Source of the DNA: Natronoarchaeum philippinense
GTDB lineage: Archaea; Halobacteriota; Halobacteria; Halobacteriales; Natronoarchaeaceae
Assembly (NCBI RefSeq): GCF_900215575.1
Contig: NZ_OBEJ01000001.1
Coordinates: forward strand, 682,001-746,000
DNA length: 64,000 nucleotides
Reading direction: 5' to 3'
Shown: positions 16,029 through 24,575 of the stretch, piece after piece
Layout of the letters: each line of letters opens with the position of its first letter
Position numbering within the stretch: the stretch's first letter is position 1
Made by a program: the position numbers and the translations under genes
The notes under the pieces: model-generated
The model's input: the letters and a program-made list of their open reading frames with translations, nothing else
The model's database searches: none
What the model was told of the DNA's origin: nothing

Positions 16029-17092
16029 CGTCTGTTCTCTCCGTCGACAGTGTGTTCCCACGGTCCGCGCGTCCCGAGCCCGTCGCCCTGTGGAACTACG
16101 GCGTCGCCTTCCGTGATCGGCGCTGGATCGGGGGCGAGGTCGTCGGCGAGGCGCTCGGCCGTCGCCAGCCCGCAGGGGTCGACGCCGGGGATCGACGCCG
16201 CGAAGTGGACTGCGCCGGTCCGCGCCACGACGGCGTCGACGGTGGTCGTCACGACCGGCGCGACGCCCTCGCGCCGGGCGCGGATCGCTATTCGGCGCGC
16301 CCGGTCGAGGCCGCCCAGAACCATCGGCTTGAGGACGACGACATCGGCCGCGCCGGCGTCGAGCACGTCGTCGATCGAGGCTGTCCGCAGCGACTCGTCG
16401 AGCGCGACGCCGACGCCGGCCGACTGCTGTCGGAGGTCGGCGTGCCCTTCCAGATCGTCGATGGCGAGCGGCTGTTCGACGTACTCGACGCCGCTGTCGG
16501 CGAACGCTCGGAGCGCCTCGCCGGCCTGCTCGCGGTCCCACGAGCCGTTGGCGTCCGCGCGCAGCGCGATGCCGCGCGGAAGCGCCTCGCGGACCGTCTC
16601 GACGCGCTCGACGGCTTCCTCGACGGTTCCGGCGCCGACCTTGAGCTTGAGACACTGAAAGCCCTGCTCGACGGCTCCTCGGGCGGCCGCTGCGGCGTCG
16701 TCGGGCGATCCGACGCCGATCGTCGCGTTGACCGGGACGCGCTCGACCCGGCCGACCGAGCCGAGATAGCGATAGAGCGGGACGCCGTCCTGCCGTGCCC
16801 GGAGGTCCGCGAGCGCGAGGTGGACGGCGTGTCGCGCCGCCGGCGATTCGTCGACGGCGTCGAGCGCGGCGGCCGGGTCACCGTCGTCGAGATAGGTAGT
16901 GGCGGCCGCCAGCCGCTCGCGGCACGTCGCTGGCGATTCTGTCCAGCCGGGGAGCGGCGTCGCCTCGCCGACGCCGACGGCGCCGTCCTCGGCAATTCGA
17001 AGGGCGATGCCCTCGCGCTGCTCGATCGTCCCCGAGGCCGTCTCTAAGGGCGCGGCGAGGTCGAGCGCGAACTCGCGGCGCTCGGCGTCCAT
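16025..17092 (-). CDS. menC: o-Succinylbenzoate synthase MenC
   Basis: A 355-residue enolase-superfamily dehydratase that converts SHCHC to o-succinylbenzoate. The catalytic pattern is intact: the lysine pair in CLKLKVGAG, metal ligands in ALRADANGSW, VEYVEQPL and ALDES, and the second-half lysine in VVLKPMVLGG. The N-terminus (FALDLAAPLETASGTIEQREG) is the usual capping domain. The ATG at 17092 is chosen because it forms TGATG with the menA stop; a longer ORF start would overlap menA by 250 bases. Downstream, menE starts within its stop codon. The three genes menA-menC-menE form one coupled unit. Confidence 0.94.
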   Translation of the reverse strand: MDAERREFALDLAAPLETASGTIEQREGIALRIAEDGAVGVGEATPLPGWTESPATCRERLAAATTYLDDGDPAAALDAVDESPAARHAVHLALADLRARQDGVPLYRYLGSVGRVERVPVNATIGVGSPDDAAAAARGAVEQGFQCLKLKVGAGTVEEAVERVETVREALPRGIALRADANGSWDREQAGEALRAFADSGVEYVEQPLAIDDLEGHADLRQQSAGVGVALDESLRTASIDDVLDAGAADVVVLKPMVLGGLDRARRIAIRARREGVAPVVTTTVDAVVARTGAVHFAASIPGVDPCGLATAERLADDLAPDPAPITEGDAVVPQGDGLGTRGPWEHTVDGENRR

Positions 17093-18027
17093 CAGACGAC
17101 CACCCCGACGGCGAACAGCGCCGAGAAGGCGGCGAGGAGCTGCCCCGTGCGCTCTAACGCGGGGTTGAGCGCGTCGCCGTCCGTGCGCGTGCAGACGGTC
17201 CGGGCGACCGGGATCGCAAGCGGGAGCGTGAGCAGCGGCAGCAAGACGCCGGGACCGAACGCGTTCCGGGCCGCCCACAGGTAGATCGGGACGGCGTAGG
17301 CCAGCGCCAGCAGGCCGACGTACTCGACGCGGCTCCACCGGTAGCCGATGATGACGGCCAGCGTGTACTTGCCCGCCTCGCGGTCGGTTTCGAGGTCGCG
17401 GACGTTGTTGACGACGATGATGTTCGTCGAGATGGCTGCGACGGGGAGGCTAGCGATGACGGCGACGGCGGGGATCGTTCCCGCCGGAATCGTCGTGGTG
17501 AGCGGCTCGGCGAGGACGGCCGCGGCCTGCACGTACACCGTCCCGACGACGGCGACGACGCCGAAGAACACGAACACGAACAGGTCGCCAAGCCCGTGCG
17601 AGCCGAGAGGATAGGGGCCACCCGCGTAGGCGTAGCCGCTGGCGACGCTCAGCAGACCGATCACGAGGATCGGCACGCCGCCGACGTAGACGAGGTAGGT
17701 GCCGACGAGGATCGCCAGTCCGAACGTCGCGGCCATGGCGAGTTTGACCTGCTCGGCCGGGATCAGCCCCGACTGGGTGACCCGAGTGAAGCCCTCGCGG
17801 CTCTCGTCGTCGACGCCCTTGACGGCGTCGTAGTAGTCGTTCGCAAAGTTCGTCCCGATCTGAATTAGGAGCGCGCCGACCAGCGCCGCAAGCGCCGGAA
17901 GCGGCGCGAACACGCCCTCGTGGACCGCGATCGCCGCGCCGACGACGACCGGCGCCGCGCCCGCGGGCAACGTCTGGGGTCGGGTGGCCATCAGCCACGC
18001 CCGGCCCCGACTCACGTCGGTACTCAT
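17092..18027 (-). CDS. menA: 1,4-Dihydroxy-2-naphthoate prenyltransferase MenA
   Basis: A 311-residue UbiA-family membrane prenyltransferase that attaches the polyprenyl tail to dihydroxynaphthoate, giving demethylmenaquinone. Two Asp-rich Mg-diphosphate motifs are visible: NFANDYYDAVKGVDD (about residues 61-75) and NNVRDLETDREAGKYT (about 208-223). Eight or nine hydrophobic helices surround them. The N-terminal WLMATRPQTLPAGAAPVVVG is characteristic of MenA. It begins the menA-menC-menE unit. Upstream (5') lies a structured repeat of about 330 bases and then menB on the same strand, so menB and menA are separated by this element. Confidence 0.95.
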   Translation of the reverse strand: MSTDVSRGRAWLMATRPQTLPAGAAPVVVGAAIAVHEGVFAPLPALAALVGALLIQIGTNFANDYYDAVKGVDDESREGFTRVTQSGLIPAEQVKLAMAATFGLAILVGTYLVYVGGVPILVIGLLSVASGYAYAGGPYPLGSHGLGDLFVFVFFGVVAVVGTVYVQAAAVLAEPLTTTIPAGTIPAVAVIASLPVAAISTNIIVVNNVRDLETDREAGKYTLAVIIGYRWSRVEYVGLLALAYAVPIYLWAARNAFGPGVLLPLLTLPLAIPVARTVCTRTDGDALNPALERTGQLLAAFSALFAVGVVV

Positions 18028-18124
18028 TGGCTCGAAATCGGGACCGGTCGCGTGTTAAGGTTGGCATCTCGCATCGATCGTCGCTTCTAGGAATGATCCC
18101 GACAGCTACCGGCGAGAACGCCTC

Positions 18125-18451
18125 GAAAGCCCTCGCCCTTTCAGTCCGCCAAGATCGCGTTGCGCGGGTCGCTAAGGGCAACCACGCGCAGCCCTACCCT
18201 TTCTCCCCCGGCGCGCAGCTTCGGTGGCGCGCGCTGTCGAGCCTTCATGGCGAGACAGCGTCGCGCGAGGGACGACCGAAGGAGCGTGCGACTGAGGGAG
18301 TCGGTTGGGGAGGATGTGGTTACGGTTGGGTGGGAATGAAAGGGGCCGCCGTGGTCGAGCGGTCCGACGACGCAAGCACTGGACTGAGCGAGCACCGCGA
18401 GCGAATGAAGCGCACAGCGAGTCAGACCGCTCGACCACGGCGGGGGCTTTC
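18125..18451 (+). repeat. Structured repeat element, copy B, with an inverted partial copy
   Basis: This fills most of the 518-base gap between menA and menB. At 18125-18153 is a short inverted copy of the family block seen at 4411-4431 (reverse complement of GGACTGAAAGGGCGAG with one difference nearby). Hairpins follow at 18211-18232 (GCGCGC arms) and 18233-18259 (GCTGTC/GACAGC). The main copy has GGTTGGGGAGGATG (18303-18316), GAAAGGGGCC (18338-18347), a perfect 19-base inverted repeat (18346-18364 with 18425-18443), and GGGGGCTTTC (18442-18451). The stem sequence is unrelated to copy A, but the flanking landmarks are shared. No credible protein is encoded; open frames here look like repeat-derived artefacts. 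The rest of the gap, to 18545, shows nothing. Confidence 0.72.
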
Positions 18452-18545
18452 AGGACGTTGAGGACAGCAACGACTGTTCCAGGGTGTGCGGCGGGCTAAC
18501 AGCGCACTGGAATCCCCGAGACAGCGTCGACACGAACAGCTCGAA

Positions 18546-19433
18546 TCAGTACTTCCAGGGGAACTCGTCGAAGTCGGGCTCTCGCCCCTCGTTGAACGCG
18601 TCGCGGCCCTCTTGGGCTTCGTCGGTCATGTAGCCCAGTCGCGTCGCCTCGCCGGCGAACACTTGCTGACCGACCAGCCCGTCCGAATCCAGATTAAAGG
18701 CGTACTTGAGCATCCGCATCGCCGTCGGGCTCTTGGCGTTGATGCGCTCGCCCCACTCCAAGGCCCGCTCCTCTAACTCCTCGTGGGGCACGGCTTCGTT
18801 GACCATCCCCATGTCGGCGGCCTCCTCGGCGCTGTAGGTCTTCCCGAGGAAGAACACCTCGCGGGCTTTCTTCTGACCGATCTGTCTGGCGAGATAGGCC
18901 GAGCCGAAGCCGGCGTCGAAACTACCCACGTCGGGGTCGGTCTGGAGGAACTTCGCGTGCTCCTCGCTGGCGATGGTCAGATCGCAGACGACGTGGAGGC
19001 TGTGGCCGCCGCCGACCGCCCAGCCCGGCACCACGGCGACGACGACCTTGGGGATGTGCCGGATCAGGCGCTGGACTTCGAGGATGTGCAGGCGCCCGTG
19101 CTCGCTGGCGCGGTCCTCGTCGCCCTCGTACTCGTAGCCGTCGGCGCCGCGAATGCCCTGATCGCCGCCCGAGGAAAAGGCCCAGCCGCCGTCCTCCGGC
19201 GAGGGGCCGTTGCCCGTCAGTAGTACGCAGCCCACGTCGGTCTGGCGCTTGGCGTGATCGAGCGCGTCGTACAGTTCGTCGACCGTCTTCGGGCGGAACG
19301 CGTTGCGTTTCGCCGGCCGGTCGAACGCGATCCGGACGGTGTGGCCCAACGCGGAGCGGTGGTAGGTAACGTCGTCGAAGTCGAACGTCTCGATCGGCTC
19401 CCAGCGCTCGGGGTCGAAGATTTCCGAGACCAT
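18546..19433 (-). CDS. menB: 1,4-Dihydroxy-2-naphthoyl-CoA synthase MenB
   Basis: A 295-residue crotonase-fold enzyme that cyclises o-succinylbenzoyl-CoA. The oxyanion-hole and active-site segments are SSGGDQGIRGADGYEYEGD, PGWAVGGGHSLHVVCDLTIAS and DVGSFDAGFGSAYLARQIG. The segment reads LQTDPDVGSFD, with Asp where the bicarbonate-dependent class (for example E. coli) has Gly. This places it with the class that uses its own carboxylate instead of bicarbonate. The ATG at 19433 gives MVSEIFDPERWEPIETFDF; a longer frame upstream is not MenB-like. It lies on the same strand as menA but is separated by the repeat element. Confidence 0.94.
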   Translation of the reverse strand: MVSEIFDPERWEPIETFDFDDVTYHRSALGHTVRIAFDRPAKRNAFRPKTVDELYDALDHAKRQTDVGCVLLTGNGPSPEDGGWAFSSGGDQGIRGADGYEYEGDEDRASEHGRLHILEVQRLIRHIPKVVVAVVPGWAVGGGHSLHVVCDLTIASEEHAKFLQTDPDVGSFDAGFGSAYLARQIGQKKAREVFFLGKTYSAEEAADMGMVNEAVPHEELEERALEWGERINAKSPTAMRMLKYAFNLDSDGLVGQQVFAGEATRLGYMTDEAQEGRDAFNEGREPDFDEFPWKY

Positions 19434-19512
19434 TTTCGCGTGACTCGGTCCGGTACGGGCAAATAGGTTGCCGTCCGGAATCGAACAGGCAACTCGTGGC
19501 TGGCGGACGCAG

Positions 19513-19791
19513 TCAGTGGACCACTTCGAGGAGCGGCCGAACCTCCTCGAACTGCGGTCCCGTGGTGATCTCATTCGTGTCTTTGTCCCACTCGATGAAG
19601 CCGTAATCGACGAGTAGCGGAAGATGCAGGTGGTACATCTCCATCCGCAATTGCTGCTCGGCATCGGGCAGATCTGACCGCACGCTCGGTGGGGGGTTGG
19701 TCGCCACGTACTGTGGATTGCTTTCGAGAAGGTCCAGCAGGAGCGTTCTCCTGTGCTCGTTTGCGAGTGCTTCGAAGGCGTTGTCGTTCAT
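19513..19791 (-). CDS. Small winged-helix (ArsR-like) protein
   Basis: A 92-residue single-domain protein. The beginning AFEALANEHRRTLLLDLLESNP is the standard opening of haloarchaeal ArsR-like winged helices. Then comes MEMYHLHLPLLVDYGFIEWDKDTNEITTGP, with the L-x-x-L-x-x-x-G-x-I/V-x-x-D wing pattern. It is likely a DNA-binding regulator of the kind haloarchaea carry in many copies. The ATG at 19791 is preferred over 19839 because it starts directly before the conserved helix. The neighbour downstream is menB (79 bases); whether it regulates it is unknown. The 242-base gap upstream contains a CAGTGATACT/AGTATACTG inverted repeat near 19960-19990. Confidence 0.8.
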   Translation of the reverse strand: MNDNAFEALANEHRRTLLLDLLESNPQYVATNPPPSVRSDLPDAEQQLRMEMYHLHLPLLVDYGFIEWDKDTNEITTGPQFEEVRPLLEVVH

Positions 19792-20033
19792 GATCTTGAT
19801 GAGGGGCGACCATCGGTCGCACCGGATTCCGGCAGTCACATCGTCAATGGTGATAGTAGCGGGTCCGGAATAACGCTGTTGTGAACGCTTCCAGTTAGGT
19901 TCCGCTTGCCCCAGTGTGAGCGGCGATATCTGTGATTTCCCGAACGAGACAGTCTGGATTCAGTGATACTACGGCAGTATACTGTGGAAAACAGAGGTTC
20001 GGCGGCGTTTCGTCTGTCGAACGTTCGTCGTCC

Positions 20034-20534
20034 TCACTCGTGCTCGGTGTCGCGCGCGTCCATCTCTTCGGTCCCTTGCAGGAAGAAGTGGTTGAACGGC
20101 TGCACGTGACGCCGCCGCATCATCTCGGAACTTTCGATCTTGACGCCGATGTCGTGGACTGCGTCGGTGATCCGGGTGATGTCTTTCGTGCTCGTTCCAA
20201 CGACATCGACGTGGATATTCCGTCGCCCGGTCAGCATTTCTCGAACGTCGATCACGCCCTGAATGCCGCGGATCTGCGCCGAGTAGTCCTGCAGTTCACT
20301 GGGCGGTGCGGAAATCACGAACGTGATCTGCAGCGGGAGATTGGCCGCTTCGTAGTCGATCTCCGGGTGATAGCCTCTGATTATGCCGTCGGCTTCGAGT
20401 TTGTCGATGCGATTGCGAATCGTACTGGCCGATACCCCGACCTTGTCAGCCATCTCTTCTGCCGTTGTCTCGCGAGCGTTCTGCTGTAGCAAGTAGAGGA
20501 TGCTCCGGTCGACATCGTCTAGCTCGCGTCCCAT
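20034..20534 (-). CDS. Lrp/AsnC-family transcriptional regulator, second paralogue
   Basis: A 166-residue Lrp-type regulator. The winged helix is EMADKVGVSASTIRNRIDKL (about residues 26-45), then EADGIIRGYHPEIDYEAANL and an alpha-beta ligand domain. The C-terminus RRRHVQPFNHFF matches the paralogue at 13663-14139. The ATG at 20534 is two bases from a perfect 8-base inverted repeat that brackets its TATA box (see 20536-20574). This suggests repression of its own promoter, common in this family. It is divergent from the DHDPS/NAL-type aldolase gene, 182 bases away, which may be a target. Confidence 0.92.
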   Translation of the reverse strand: MGRELDDVDRSILYLLQQNARETTAEEMADKVGVSASTIRNRIDKLEADGIIRGYHPEIDYEAANLPLQITFVISAPPSELQDYSAQIRGIQGVIDVREMLTGRRNIHVDVVGTSTKDITRITDAVHDIGVKIESSEMMRRRHVQPFNHFFLQGTEEMDARDTEHE

Positions 20535-20535
20535 G

Positions 20536-20574
20536 GTGGCAAATACGGAAGAACGCTACTAACCCGTTTGCCAC
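20536..20574 (-). promoter_or_regulatory. Promoter bracketed by an inverted repeat, candidate autoregulatory operator
   Basis: GTGGCAAA (20536-20543) and TTTGCCAC (20567-20574) are a perfect inverted repeat with 31 bases between matching positions, about three helical turns. Between them lies TTAGTA on the minus strand (20557-20562), 23-28 bases from the ATG at 20534, a TATA box for a leaderless transcript. One arm therefore covers the start site and the other the BRE region. Confidence 0.6.
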
Positions 20575-20716
20575 GAGTCGACACTGGACCGTTCCACGCT
20601 GTTCGGCGACGCCGGTCGTCGAACTGCCGGCAGCCAAACGATTACGCGGTGGGCGCCTGTACGTCCACGCGAATCATGCACGGGAATCGCAGGACGCCGC
20701 CGACGGGTGAGCGATC

Positions 20717-21658
20717 ATGACCGCGAACGAACGAGGGTCGGACGCTCCGAACCCGGACGATCCGCTGGGACTGCACGGCATCGTGCCGCCGACGATCACC
20801 GCGTTCGACGAGGACGGCGCGCTCGACGAAGCCGCCACGGCCGCCCACGCCCGGTTCGTCGTCGACCGGGGCGTCCACGGCGTGTTTCCGCTGGGGACGA
20901 CCGGCGAGTTCCCGCTGTTGACCGCCGAAGAGCGCGACCGAGTCGTCGAGGTCGTCGTCGAGGAGGTCGGCGACGAGGTGCCCGTGCTGGCGGGCGTCGG
21001 CGCCGAGGGAACGCGGGAGGCGATCGAGCGGGCGCAGGCAGCCGAGGAAGCGGGCGCGGACGGGCTGGTCGTCGTCGACCCGTACTACTTCCCGATCGGC
21101 GAGGACGGGCTGGTCGAGCACGTCCGCCGAATCGCCGACGCCACCGAGAGCCCGATCTACGCGTACACGTTCCCCGACAGATCGGGCAACGACCTGACCG
21201 TCGACGCGCTCTCGCGGCTCGCCGAGATCGACGGCTTTGCGGGGATCAAAGACACCAGCCGCGACGTTGGCCGGATGCAGGTCGCCCTCGACGCCCACCC
21301 CGAGCTGACGTACCTGATCGGCGTCGACCGGCTGGCCTACACCGGGCTGTCGCTCGGCTGTGCGGGTGCAGTGGTGGCCGTCGCAAACGCCTTCCCGGAG
21401 GTCGCCGTCGAACTGTACGAGGCCGTCAGGGCGGGCGACGACGAGCGCGCCCGCGAGCTACAGTCGGACCTCTCTGCGGTACAGGCGGCCATCGAGCAGG
21501 GCCCGTTCCTCGCCGGCGTTAAGGCCATGCTCGATCTGCGCGGGTTCGATGTCGGTCCGCTGCGGAGCCCGCTCCAGTCGTTCGACGACGACCAGCGCGA
21601 GCAACTACGCGAGACGCTCGTGGACCTGTACGACGAGGAGAGACTGTCCGTCGAGTGA
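20717..21658 (+). CDS. Dihydrodipicolinate synthase/N-acetylneuraminate lyase-family aldolase
   Basis: A 313-residue class I aldolase of the DapA/NAL superfamily, a TIM barrel forming a Schiff base with pyruvate or a related keto acid. Seen are GTTGEFPLLTAEERDRV (pyruvate-carboxylate-binding G-T-T-G-E), VVDPYYFPIGEDGLVEH (with the Y-Y motif), IYAYTFPDRSG (counterpart of Y-N-x-P-x-R-T in DapA) and GIKDTSRDV with the Schiff-base lysine. Both DapA-type and sugar-acid aldolase activities fit; context does not decide. A KDG/KDPG-type or lysine-pathway role are the main alternatives. It is divergent from the Lrp-type regulator 182 bases away and followed by a J-domain gene. Confidence 0.82.
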   Translation: MTANERGSDAPNPDDPLGLHGIVPPTITAFDEDGALDEAATAAHARFVVDRGVHGVFPLGTTGEFPLLTAEERDRVVEVVVEEVGDEVPVLAGVGAEGTREAIERAQAAEEAGADGLVVVDPYYFPIGEDGLVEHVRRIADATESPIYAYTFPDRSGNDLTVDALSRLAEIDGFAGIKDTSRDVGRMQVALDAHPELTYLIGVDRLAYTGLSLGCAGAVVAVANAFPEVAVELYEAVRAGDDERARELQSDLSAVQAAIEQGPFLAGVKAMLDLRGFDVGPLRSPLQSFDDDQREQLRETLVDLYDEERLSVE

Positions 21659-21757
21659 GACGCAGAGATCGCTGCGGCGTCGTCGACCCCGAGAACCACC
21701 CCACCGAACGGTTTTTGTCGCGGTGCGACATATCGCCTGAAAGACAATCGCCCAGCG

Positions 21758-22687
21758 ATGACCGACACGTTCTACGACGTCCTCGGCGTGCCCGAGACGG
21801 CCGACCAAGACGAGATCCAGTCGGCCTACCGGGAGAAGGTCAAAAAGTACCACCCGGACGTTAGCGACCGCGACGACGCCGCAGAACGGTTCAAAGCGGT
21901 CACGCGCGCCGAGGAGGTGCTGGGCGATGCGACCGAGCGCGCCCGGTACGACCGACTGGGCCACGACGCCTACGTGCGCCACCTCGACGGCGCCAACGCC
22001 GGGACGAGCGAGCAGTCGCCGTGGACGAACACGGGCGGAGATGGTAGTTCCGCCTCGACCGGCGACGCTGGCGGGTCGGCGTTCGGCGGTTCGGCATCGG
22101 CGTCCGGCACATCGGCGTCCGGCACATCGGCGTCGGCACGAGAGCGTGCTCGGGCGGCCACGGGCGCAGAGGACGGTGGAGGAGCGAGTCAGCATCGAAA
22201 ACAGCGGCGTCGGCGCCGGGCCAACAAGCGACGCGCGGATTCCTCGTGGACGCCGGAGGACGCCGACACCCAGCGCGAGGACAGCGAGGCATCGAGCGCC
22301 GAGAGCGACGGGGGATACACCGTCCACGACTGGGAACCCGTCGGCACGTCGTTCATCGGCGAGCGGCCCGGGCTGACGCGCAACGAGTTCGTCCAGATCA
22401 CGATTCTCGGCCTCCTGTACCCCGTGTTGCTCTACAGCGCGGTGACGCCGGCGTTCCCGCTGGCGGTCAACGGCGTCGTCGCGGCGCTGACGCTGCTCTT
22501 GATCGGCTATCTCATCACGCGCCCGCTGGTCGCGGGCACGGTTTTCGGCGTCTGGAGCATGTTCGCGCCGGTTGCGATCGTTCAGTTGGGCGTCGAGTTG
22601 CTCTCGGTGCCGGCGATGACGGTGATACTCGGCTGCTGGATCCCGCTCGGGTACTCGATCACCGTCGCGTTCGTCCTGCGGTGGTAG
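21758..22687 (+). CDS. J-domain protein with C-terminal membrane anchor
   Basis: A 309-residue protein. Residues 3-68 are a J domain (TFYDVLGVPETADQDEIQSAY, with H-P-D in KYHPDVSDRDD), which would recruit DnaK. A low-complexity Ser/Gly/Ala linker follows, including an SASGTSASGTS repeat coded by a short DNA duplication near 22095-22130. It continues into a basic stretch RKQRRRRRANKRRADS and an acidic segment. The C-terminus (from about residue 208) has three or four hydrophobic helices starting FVQITILGLLYPVLLYSAV. It has no cysteine-rich or beta domains, so it is a type III Hsp40. It may localise DnaK to the membrane. The menD 3' end is 33 bases away, convergent. Confidence 0.85.
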   Translation: MTDTFYDVLGVPETADQDEIQSAYREKVKKYHPDVSDRDDAAERFKAVTRAEEVLGDATERARYDRLGHDAYVRHLDGANAGTSEQSPWTNTGGDGSSASTGDAGGSAFGGSASASGTSASGTSASARERARAATGAEDGGGASQHRKQRRRRRANKRRADSSWTPEDADTQREDSEASSAESDGGYTVHDWEPVGTSFIGERPGLTRNEFVQITILGLLYPVLLYSAVTPAFPLAVNGVVAALTLLLIGYLITRPLVAGTVFGVWSMFAPVAIVQLGVELLSVPAMTVILGCWIPLGYSITVAFVLRW

Positions 22688-22720
22688 GACGCCGCGGCGT
22701 CGCAGTCGGCGCTGGCGATC

Positions 22721-24571
22721 TCACTGCCCGAGGCGCTCGCAGACGGCGTCGTGGATCGCCTCGCGGGTGCGGTGGCTCGCCTCGCCGTCGATCCGGAACT
22801 CGATGACTTGGGCGCCGTCGGCGTCCAGCGAGGCGTCGTAGGCGTCGCGGAACGCTGGCAGCGTCTCGACGCGCGCGAAGTCCAGCCCGTACAGATCGCC
22901 GGTCGGCGCGAAATCGATCCCGTGGGGCGTCTTGAACTGCTCGGTGAAGGGGGGGTCGAAGTCCTCGATCGGGAGCAGGTGGAAGATGCCGCCGCCGTCG
23001 TTGTTGATGAGAACGACCGTGGCGTCGACGCCACAGCGCGCGACCGCCAGCAGCCCGTTCATGTCGTGATAGAAGGCGAGGTCGCCGGTGACGAGCACCA
23101 GCGGGTCGTCGGTCGCGCTGCCGGCGCCGAGCGCCGTGCTCTCGATGCCGTCGATGCCGCTGGCGCCGCGGTTTCCGAGCACCGAGAGGGCGGCGTCCCG
23201 GGGGCGGCCGAACCGGTCGAGATCCCGGACCGGCATGCTGTTGGAAACGAATACGGTCGCCGGATCGGGCGCGCGTTCGACAGCGTCGGCGACAACGGCG
23301 CCCTCGTACAGATCGTCCGCACCCAGTTCGTCGACCGCACGCCAGTACTCGCGTTCGGCGTCGAGCCACCGGTCGCGCCAGTCGCCCGCTGACTGCGCCG
23401 CGGCGTCCGCGCCGGACAGCCGATCCGCCAGCGCTCGGACTGTTCGGTCGGGGTCGGCCGCGACGAGATCGGTCGCGGTGAACGTCGCGTCGCGCCACTC
23501 GCCGGCGGGATCGACGAGGAACTGGCGGGCGTCGGCGTCGGCCAGATAGTTCCGAAGCGGCTTCGAGGTCGGCGAGGCGCCAAAGCGAACGACGACATCC
23601 GGATCGGGCCAGCCGCCCACGACCCGGTCGTCGAGGTAGCCGTCGTAGCCGCCGAGCACCGGCGCCGTGTCGACGTGCGGCCCGAATCGGAGTCCCGAAA
23701 GCGGGTCGGCGAGCACCGGCGCATTCGTCGCGGTAGCGAGCCGGGAAACGGCGTCCGCATCGACGCCGGGGGACGCCGTGGCATCCGAAGCGTCTGCGGC
23801 GGCAGTGTCGGCAGCGGTCGCGCCATCGACGGCGGCCGTCGACGGATCCGCCGGCCCGGCGACGATCAGCGCGCGCTCGGCGTCCGCGAGAGCCCCGGTC
23901 AGCCGATCCAGCGCGGCGTCGTCGAGCGTCGGCCGCCCGCCGGTCGTCCGGACGAACGGGCCGTCTCGGCCCTCGGCGCCCAGTGGCTCGCGCTCGGGTA
24001 GGTCGTCGGGCACGTCGCCGGACACCTCGACCGGCTCCAGCGGCTTCCGGAACGGGACGTTGAGATGCACTGGCCCGGCGGGGACGCCGGTCGACTCGGC
24101 GAGCGCGCGGGCGGCGTCGGTTCGCAGGCGCCGGAGCTTCCGGCCCGTCGGTTCGGGCTCGGGAAGGTCGCGGAACCAGCGCACGGCGTCGCCGTAGAGC
24201 TTCTCCTGATCGATCGTCTGGTTGGCGCCGCTGTCTCTGAGTTCGGGCGGGCGGTCGGCCGTCAACAGCACCATCGGCACTCTGGCCTGACTGGCCTCGA
24301 TCACGGCGGGGTGGAAGTTCGCCGCCGCGGTGCCCGAGGTGCAGATCAGCGGTGTCGGCTCGCCGGTCCGCCGGGCTCGGCCGAGCGCGAAGTACGCCGC
24401 CGAGCGCTCGTCGAAGTGCGAGAAGACGGTCAGGTCGGGGTGAGCGTCGGCGGCGACGGTCAGCGGCGTCGACCGGCTCCCCGGCGCGACACACACCGCC
24501 TCGACGCCGCCGGCGACCAGTTCGTCGAGCAGCGTCTCGGCCCACAGGGTGTTACGGTTCGGTGCCGTCAT
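22721..24571 (-). CDS. menD: SEPHCHC synthase MenD
   Basis: A 616-residue thiamine-diphosphate enzyme that adds the succinic-semialdehyde unit from 2-oxoglutarate to isochorismate, the first committed menaquinone step. The N-terminal VEAVCVAPGSRSTPLTVAA and FSHFDERSAAYFALG carry the substrate-binding serine/arginine region and the catalytic glutamate. The ThDP-binding motif is GDLAFYHDMNGLLA and continues to INNDGGGIFHLLP. The middle domain contains an extended Ala/Asp-rich loop (STAAVDGATAADTAAADASD), longer than usual and low in complexity. Its start is four bases downstream of menF, so the two are co-transcribed. Confidence 0.95.
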   Translation of the reverse strand: MTAPNRNTLWAETLLDELVAGGVEAVCVAPGSRSTPLTVAADAHPDLTVFSHFDERSAAYFALGRARRTGEPTPLICTSGTAAANFHPAVIEASQARVPMVLLTADRPPELRDSGANQTIDQEKLYGDAVRWFRDLPEPEPTGRKLRRLRTDAARALAESTGVPAGPVHLNVPFRKPLEPVEVSGDVPDDLPEREPLGAEGRDGPFVRTTGGRPTLDDAALDRLTGALADAERALIVAGPADPSTAAVDGATAADTAAADASDATASPGVDADAVSRLATATNAPVLADPLSGLRFGPHVDTAPVLGGYDGYLDDRVVGGWPDPDVVVRFGASPTSKPLRNYLADADARQFLVDPAGEWRDATFTATDLVAADPDRTVRALADRLSGADAAAQSAGDWRDRWLDAEREYWRAVDELGADDLYEGAVVADAVERAPDPATVFVSNSMPVRDLDRFGRPRDAALSVLGNRGASGIDGIESTALGAGSATDDPLVLVTGDLAFYHDMNGLLAVARCGVDATVVLINNDGGGIFHLLPIEDFDPPFTEQFKTPHGIDFAPTGDLYGLDFARVETLPAFRDAYDASLDADGAQVIEFRIDGEASHRTREAIHDAVCERLGQ

Positions 24572-24575
24572 GCGA

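Noticed and set aside
14583-16658. A 691-codon frame opposite menE and menC.
   Set aside because: Arg/Val/Asp-rich with no family signature, while menE and menC have intact catalytic motifs on the minus strand.
18172-18438. Open frames inside the structured repeat between menA and menB.
   Set aside because: They follow the repeat's hairpins, lack start-site signals and have no domain. From memory such frames are common artefacts of haloarchaeal repeats.
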